Position numbers and translations under genes: made by a program. Shown piece after piece: positions 58,516 through 64,000 of a DNA stretch of 64,000 nt. The stretch's first letter is position 1. Every line of letters starts with the position of its first letter. The stretch covers positions 3,072,118-3,136,117 of the forward strand of contig NC_023757.2 in NCBI RefSeq assembly GCF_000499845.2, given 5' to 3'. The notes under the pieces are model-generated. The model saw nothing but the letters and a program-made list of their open reading frames with translations, had not been told where the DNA came from and did no database searches. This DNA comes from Phaseolus vulgaris (Eukaryota > Streptophyta > Magnoliopsida > Fabales > Fabaceae).

Positions 58516-58573
58516 ATATACACTTTTTTTTGTAGTGCCTTTTTGCAAAAAAAAAATTCAAAAATAAAATAAA

Positions 58574-59420
58574 ATGAGTGATCGTTCACATAAGTCTAAT
58601 TTCAATAAGTTTAGTGTCCAAGATAGTATTAAGATAGACGAAGGTGCGAACCTTTGAGAGAAAAAAAAAAGAAATCTCTGAGTTGAAAGATATGTTATCT
58701 AAATATTTAAGTATTAATGAAAAACCTAAGAGTCAAGATGGGAAAAGCCTAATAGAAGAAAAGATAAGATGTTAGAACCCTATTCTCACAATGAAGAGAT
58801 GTATATTATAGTCACCATAGCATGGATCACTATCAAAAACACCCTAGGCAACATAGATATAGATCTCATCATAATTATCCAAAAGAAACAAAGGTTAAAA
58901 TTCCTCCCTTTTATGGCAGAGAAAATGTTGAAGAATATTTAAACTGGGTGATGAAGGTAGAACAAATATTTCAGTGTCATCAAGTGGATCAAGAAAGATG
59001 AGTATCCCTAGCTACACTCAGCTTTCAAGGACCAACCATGTATTGGTAGACCTCATTAGTTAAAGACCTTAGAATAAATAATAACTTTCAAATAAGATAT
59101 TGGAATGAACTTATATATGCTCTAAGGAAACGCCATGTAACCTCATATTATGATAAAGAGTTATCTATTAACTCCAAAGACTCCAACAAGGAGACATGAC
59201 TGTAGAAGTGTACAAACAAAAAATGGAGTTACTCATTTTGAGGGTACAAGATAAGAACTTAGGATAACTGTGGCAAGGTTCAAAAGTGGCCTAAATTATG
59301 AGATTCGGGATAGGGTTGAAATCATACATTTTAATTATATAAATGAACCAGTTCAACTTTGTGTTAGGGTTGAACAATAATTGAGGAGAAAACCTAGGAG
59401 AGAGCTTAAGAGGGAAGGTT
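58574..59420 (+). pseudogene. Ty3/gypsy gag remnant
   Basis: An ATG at 58574 opens MSDRSHKSNFNKFSVQDSIK. Further on, the frame KIPPFYGRENVEEYLNWVMK, VEQIFQCHQVD, SFQGPTMYW, YWNELIYALRKRHV and later KMELL-, LNYEIRDRVE-like and CVRVEQ-type words follow across several stops and frameshifts. The order matches the capsid region of a plant gypsy gag (Retrotrans_gag). It is the continuation of the retroelement leader interrupted by CACTA B. No protease or polymerase follows, so the element is truncated. Confidence 0.75.
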
Positions 59421-62400
59421 ACTCTTCCTAACCTAGATCTGAAGAGCCACAAGAGGAAATGAGAGACAAAGATAAGTTAAATAAAAGTTACACAATTGGA
59501 ATGTCTAATATTTCTCTATCATATTATCATATCATATAAATCTTAACAATACCAATGATAATAAGTGATAAAAAATCTTCTCAAGTGATCGAGGATCATC
59601 CAACCACTACACCTTTGGCTAAAAGGAAAGGAAAAGATAAAAGCGTCATGGCGAAAAGATCTCCATTGAAGATTAGAAATAAAAATATTTTCTTTTTTCT
59701 TCTTATTCATATAAATAAAAAAAATGTAAAGGAGTATTCCTTAATAAAAATAGGAGTATCAATTTTGTATAGCTTGTAAAAACTAGAAGCATAAATGAGT
59801 TTCTTTTGGGCCTAATTAGGGTTTTGGGAGTTGAAACCCTAATTTGTTGAGTTAGCATGCAATCCTCTATATTAGGGAAGTCAAAATCCTAATTAAAGAG
59901 ACCAGAAGAAGTGAACACAAGGCCCAACATATACCGCACACAACCATGCATACACCAAACACATAAGGAGGCTAATAAACACATGAAAACCATGAAATGC
60001 AATATGTGGCTCTAAGATCTTTCTCAACTTCATAGCATGATCCTTCGTCTAACACGTTCTTTCTTACGAGTTTCGTTTAATATGATGCTATTTCATCTTA
60101 TTGTATTTTGTGCACACTAGTCTTTCTTTTTCTCTGTACACTTGGCTGCAAGTGAACATTAAGATTGGATTGTCTGATCAGGGTTTTCTACTATTTCGTC
60201 TTAACAATCTTTCTCTTTCATACCGTCTAGTGAGCCTTGCTCACTTTCTCTTTTGTTTTTGTCTGATCTTATTCTATAGATGAATGAGCTTTTTCGTATC
60301 ACAATACACCTTATAGTGTTTGTTAACATAAAAACATATTGGTGCTCAATCACGAGATCATCTGATGAGTATTGTTTTGTCTATTAACTCAACATCCCCT
60401 TGATAGTATTTTCATTTTGGTGAGCAAATTGTAAGAACTCATCAACTCCCGTTTCATACTCTTCACAAATGTGACATGCATACATTCAACTTTGTTCCAT
60501 AACTAGATATGTTACAAACTCCATCATCATCAACCATGCAATGTGATTTTTACTTTTATAATTGAAGGTGTGACCTACCCATTTAAGAAAATATTTTCCA
60601 TAATCCACTTCTTTTTATTGATAAAAAAATGTAAATTATGTCTATTATCTTAAATTTGATAAAATATTCACAGCATTTTGCGTTGGCCTCCAAAGTACAC
60701 AATGCAAAAGTGATCATAAAAAACATATCATAGTCAAATATGCATCCAGAAAACAACACTACATGATTTGAACCAAAATTACACCTAATTTAAGGTTAGA
60801 CTATAATGTGTTCGTATTAACAAATTATGAATTTTTTATTGATAAAAAAAATAAAAAATAATTTTCAGAATATGTTTATTTGGACAATTCAAGATTTAAT
60901 ACAAAGGATTAATGTTTAACCATTTGTACTAAATCTCAAACAAAAACTAAAGTTAACCCTCAATATGCACATGAATACAATATTTATTTTGAATAAAATT
61001 AGTAAAATAAATATAAATCAATAATTATAAATACATACATACAAAAAAACAATTTCATACAATTAAAACATCATACTAATTCTCATATAAAATAAATCAT
61101 CAAACTACTATCATACAAATAAAATAAAACTTATTTAAATTTCTTAGAATCACCATACTAATGGTCACAAAAGATATCAAATATAAAGGCTACATTGGGT
61201 ACTTACTTGCAAATACGAAGAGAAAGGGAGGAACAACTCCTAACCGCCTCACACTTGCCCTATCCATCTCATTATTGATTAAAAAAAAAAGCTCCCACAA
61301 ATTTTAAAATGGTCACCACACATATGTTACATTTATAAATAAAAACAAATGATAAAGAGTTGTCAAAGTGAAATTGAAAAACAAATACAGTGCATTAATT
61401 CTTTATGTAATATCATTTATTGGAACTAAATGTTATGTTTATGAGAAATTTATTATAATACATTTTTCACTACTTATAATAACTTATAACTTTAACATAA
61501 AACATATTGTTAAAAAATAAACAGTTTAATGTTGTTTCTTCTAATTCATATCAATTTAATTGAATTTAACTATGTTATATAATCCAATTAGTGTAACTTT
61601 AATTTTTAACTAGGTCAATATTTGTAATTCTGCAATTCTTCAATTATTATTTATTTACTAATTATATTTTAATTTTTATAATAAAACATCCATGGATGGA
61701 AAAGAAAATATATATCATAGTTTTTATTTCTTGCCTCATATTGATAATATCAGTGTAAAATCGTTCACAATATTATTATGATTACATACTATAAATTAGA
61801 TCCATACCTTCAATGGTTATTGAGAAAAATTAAACATTTTTTATTTAATCTTTATAAAAAAAATATGTTATCTAATGTTTAAATTATTTTTATATTTAAA
61901 TAAAGATGTACAGTGGGTGAGTATTATGTATAAAGAAAATAAAAAAGAATATATTTTACCATAATTTTCTCACTGTATTTTTTTGTTTTACAAGAACTAG
62001 GTTCTTCTCTACTTAAAAATAATTAGAAACAGTTTCACATATTTAAATAATCTCCTTGTCTAAATATCCAATTGAGTAAAAACCTTTATAAAATTTCTTT
62101 TCTAAGAAATAAGATGTTGCTTATATAAATAAAAGTAAAAGTACTTATAATTAATAAAAAATACTTCTAGAAATAATTTCTCTAAAAGAGTATTTTAGCG
62201 AGTTTTCTTTTAACAATTTTTTTTAGATTCTTTAACCTCTTATCTTTTTCTTATTTATTTTAAAATACATTTCAATATGTTATTTTTTAAAATACCAATA
62301 ATGAAAATCAACTTGTATCTCATTAATAAGTAATAATAATTATTATAAATATAAAAATATTTTACCCATCTCTTAACATTCATATTAATAATCAAATGTA

Positions 62401-62837
62401 GTTGTTAAATAAGAGAAAAAAAGGAAGAAAGTAGATAAAGAATATCTGAACAATAGTAAGAAGTAGAAAAGGAAAACCATATCCTTTCAAGTTTTCATAG
62501 AAATGTTTGGTGAAGTTGGAAGTGTAGTGTTGAAAACTTGCATTTGACATGTTATTGTTTTTCACTTCATACACAGCAATTAGGGTACAGAAAAGAACAT
62601 AAACATAAACATAAAAGTAATAATAAAGAGTTGAAAATTGAGTGGGAGCTTTAAGCCAAAGTAGCTGAGCCTATCCATGAGCTCAAAAGCTGTGTCCATT
62701 AATTAAGTATGAAAGCAAAGACCACCTCTCTCTTTTTCCTTTCCCTCTCACTCATGACCCCATGTGTCAGTTCGTTAAGTCTCTCTCTTTCTGAATAGCA
62801 TGTCTTTTGTGATACATAATAAAATCGTCACCACTCA
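59421..62837. other. Intergenic region with LTR-like debris, no gene seen
   Basis: A section at 59790-60470 has LTR-like composition (GGGCCTAATTAGGGTTTTGGG, ATATTGGTGCTCAATCACGAG at about 60336, reminiscent of a gypsy primer site). The rest (60500-62800) is AT-rich with no supported coding frame. The last 250 bp is the 3' flank of the minus-strand gene at 62838. Confidence 0.4.
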
Positions 62838-63793
62838 TTAAAACCCTTCGTGACACCGATTGATCGCTGCATGAGTATCCAATAGCTGCTGTGTTCCTGA
62901 ATAGCCCCTTCCCCAATTCAACGTCTCCTCCTCAGGATTCTGCACTGACCTGTCTTTGCCACCACCCACCAATGCTTGTCCTACGGGTGCCCCAATGCAA
63001 GTGTAGTCATTGAGGATGCCATTTTTGCTGCCGCTGTTCAGAACATGCCCCACATAGTAGTCATGAGGGTGGTGAGAATACGGCAAGGGAAAAGGAAGGG
63101 GTGGTGGCGGTGGTGGTGGAGGTGAGCCTAGTAGGAGATGATGAGATGGTTGTTGTAGGTGGAGCTGTGGTGGTGGAGTTGGTAAGTGGAATGAAGATGA
63201 ACCCGAACCCGAACCCGAACCCGACATGTATCTTGGGAACCTTGCATGCATTGTTGGGTCTCCTATGCTACTTGCAGCATGATAGCCCCCTGATGCTATT
63301 GGTTGACAGCATCTGCACCAGTTGAGCATGGTTATAATTTACTTTTGCAAATACAACAAACAAAAAAAAAAAAAACATGAAAAGCAGCTCAGTTTTATCG
63401 GTTCTTAAATCCGAGATGTGAATCAATTAATGACCTCTAACTTTATATATTTTATTAATATTTTTCTGCATTCAGTATGTGAAAACATCAAAATTATCTT
63501 GCCCTATTTTCAACTATTCTTCCATTACTTTCTGCTATGAAGATGTTAAAAAAAACCTTAGAATTATTCATGAAATAGTTTCCTTAATTAATGATGTTTG
63601 AGAAGAGCAGAACTGCAATTAAAATGATGGACCACATGGGAGAAAACAAATAAAAAAGGAATAACAAAAGTGTAATAGTGAGTTAGGGTAATGGTGGGTA
63701 CATACACTAGGTTGGGGGCGGGTTGAGTGCTTAGGTTATGATCGTTACGGTAGACCAGCTGACGAGCATGGTTCAGTGTCTCTGTTTCCCTCT
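62838..63793 (-). CDS. 3' exons of an unidentified gene, Pro/His/Gly-Ser-rich C-terminus
   Basis: The last exon is 62838-63312 (acceptor GGTGCAG) and the previous one about 63706-63793 (donor CTAGT|GTATGT). They join in frame across a Val codon, giving ETLNHARQLVYRNDHNLSTQ, PAPNLV, then CCQPIASGGYHAASS. The last exon has DPTMHARFPRYMSGSGSGSG, a HLPTPPPQLHLQQPSHH stretch, eight consecutive prolines and ends HAAINRCHEGF. A further possible exon at 63870-63956 reads FNHKIESRIAEILDTKM and would join in phase if the acceptor is two bases further on (GCAGAG|AGG). The composition is that of a disordered tail, as in many plant transcription regulators, but I do not recognise the family. The start is not established and may lie beyond the window. 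Confidence 0.6.
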
Positions 63794-64000
63794 CTGCACC
63801 ACAGACTCACACACGCATCAGATCAAATAAGGAAACAAAAGCAATTTTCTTTTACCAAAAAAAAAGTACCATTTTCGTGTCAAGAATTTCAGCAATCCGG
63901 CTTTCAATTTTATGATTGAAATGACCACGCTTCGTGGTCAAATCATTAACAACCATGCAGTGTTTCCATTCTTTTAATCAAGAAAAATTGAATCACTACT

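Larger units (their letters stand above)
53708..58537 (+). mobile_element. Pack-CACTA transposon B carrying pieces of three host genes (4830 bp)
   Basis: The ends are CACTACAAAAAATTTGG and, inverted, CACTACAAAAAAAAGTG, flanked by CCT at 53705-53707 and 58538-58540: the 3-bp target duplication of CACTA elements. Subterminal CCGCCAC/GTGGCGG words are dense at the right (58370-58515) and sparse at the left (53760). Inside, in one orientation, are a CT-rich leader-like segment (53890-54260), a NOC2 homologue fragment, a type II inositol polyphosphate 5-phosphatase fragment and an AGO4-type Argonaute fragment, each with introns kept. Kept introns mean capture at the DNA level, not by reverse transcription. 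No transposase is present, so mobility would depend on an autonomous CACTA elsewhere. Confidence 0.9.

Noticed and set aside
63101..63325. Plus-strand frame with NPNPNPNP repeats
   Set aside because: It is antisense to the Gly-Ser and polyproline section of the minus-strand exon at 62838-63312.
1..64000. CRISPR arrays, bacterial operons, ribosome binding sites or phage elements
   Set aside because: The window is plant nuclear DNA with spliced genes; the direct repeats seen are tandem duplications or transposon repeats without regular spacers.

Overview
This is nuclear DNA from a flowering plant, most likely a legume of the Phaseoleae type (inference). The sequence is very AT-rich with few genes. 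Genes have GT-AG introns, and plant LTR retrotransposon, LINE, CACTA, Mutator-like and foldback repeats fill most of the space. There are no operons. Coding exons are islands, and many open frames begin at GTG or TTG rather than ATG, so starts below were reassigned to ATG where needed.

Host genes, left to right: (1) 5720-6649 (+), a single-exon membrane-anchored protein of unknown function, 309 aa. (2) 15891-16421 (-), a VQ-motif protein of 176 aa whose promoter has two W-box cores. (3) 20742-22741 (-), a two-exon secreted SOUL/heme-binding-like protein, 201 aa. (4) 28270-29166 (-), a broken paralogue of gene 3, frameshifted and interrupted by a LINE tail. (5) 32346-40988 (+), an eight-exon alpha/beta-hydrolase of the monoacylglycerol lipase/caffeoylshikimate esterase-like family, 390 aa, with all exon phases matching. 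Intron 5 holds an antisense copia remnant plus a separate copia LTR; intron 7 holds a 327-bp Mutator-like foldback with a perfect 9-bp target duplication. (6) 45629-46330 (-), candidate leader and first coding exons of an unidentified gene. (7) 62838-63793 and perhaps to 63956 (-), the 3' exons of an unidentified gene that begins beyond the right edge or near it.

The most interesting object is at 53708-58537: a complete-ended, non-autonomous CACTA transposon (CACTAC...GTAGTG ends, 3-bp CCT target duplication, subterminal GTGGCGG/CCGCCAC array). It carries exon-intron pieces of three unrelated host genes, all in the same orientation: a nucleolar complex protein 2 (NOC2) homologue, the C-terminal region of a type II inositol polyphosphate 5-phosphatase, and an AGO4-type Argonaute (L2/MID/early PIWI). 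The element sits inside the leader of a Ty3/gypsy retrotransposon, whose LTR is itself interrupted by a LINE tail. A transposon carrying part of the Argonaute clade that silences transposons is a plausible source of trans-acting small RNAs, but that is inference.

A second CACTA element (9472-12062, TAA target duplication) and relatives of its 3' end occupy 9.4-13.9 kb. Its right end plus flank has been tandemly duplicated. Three near-palindromic elements (16.75, 26.8 and 43.6 kb) form one foldback family. The remaining long stretches (13.9-15.9, 17.5-20.7, 22.8-25.4, 29.2-32.2, 41-43, 46.4-50.7, 59.5-62.8 kb) are AT-rich, and I see no gene in them.
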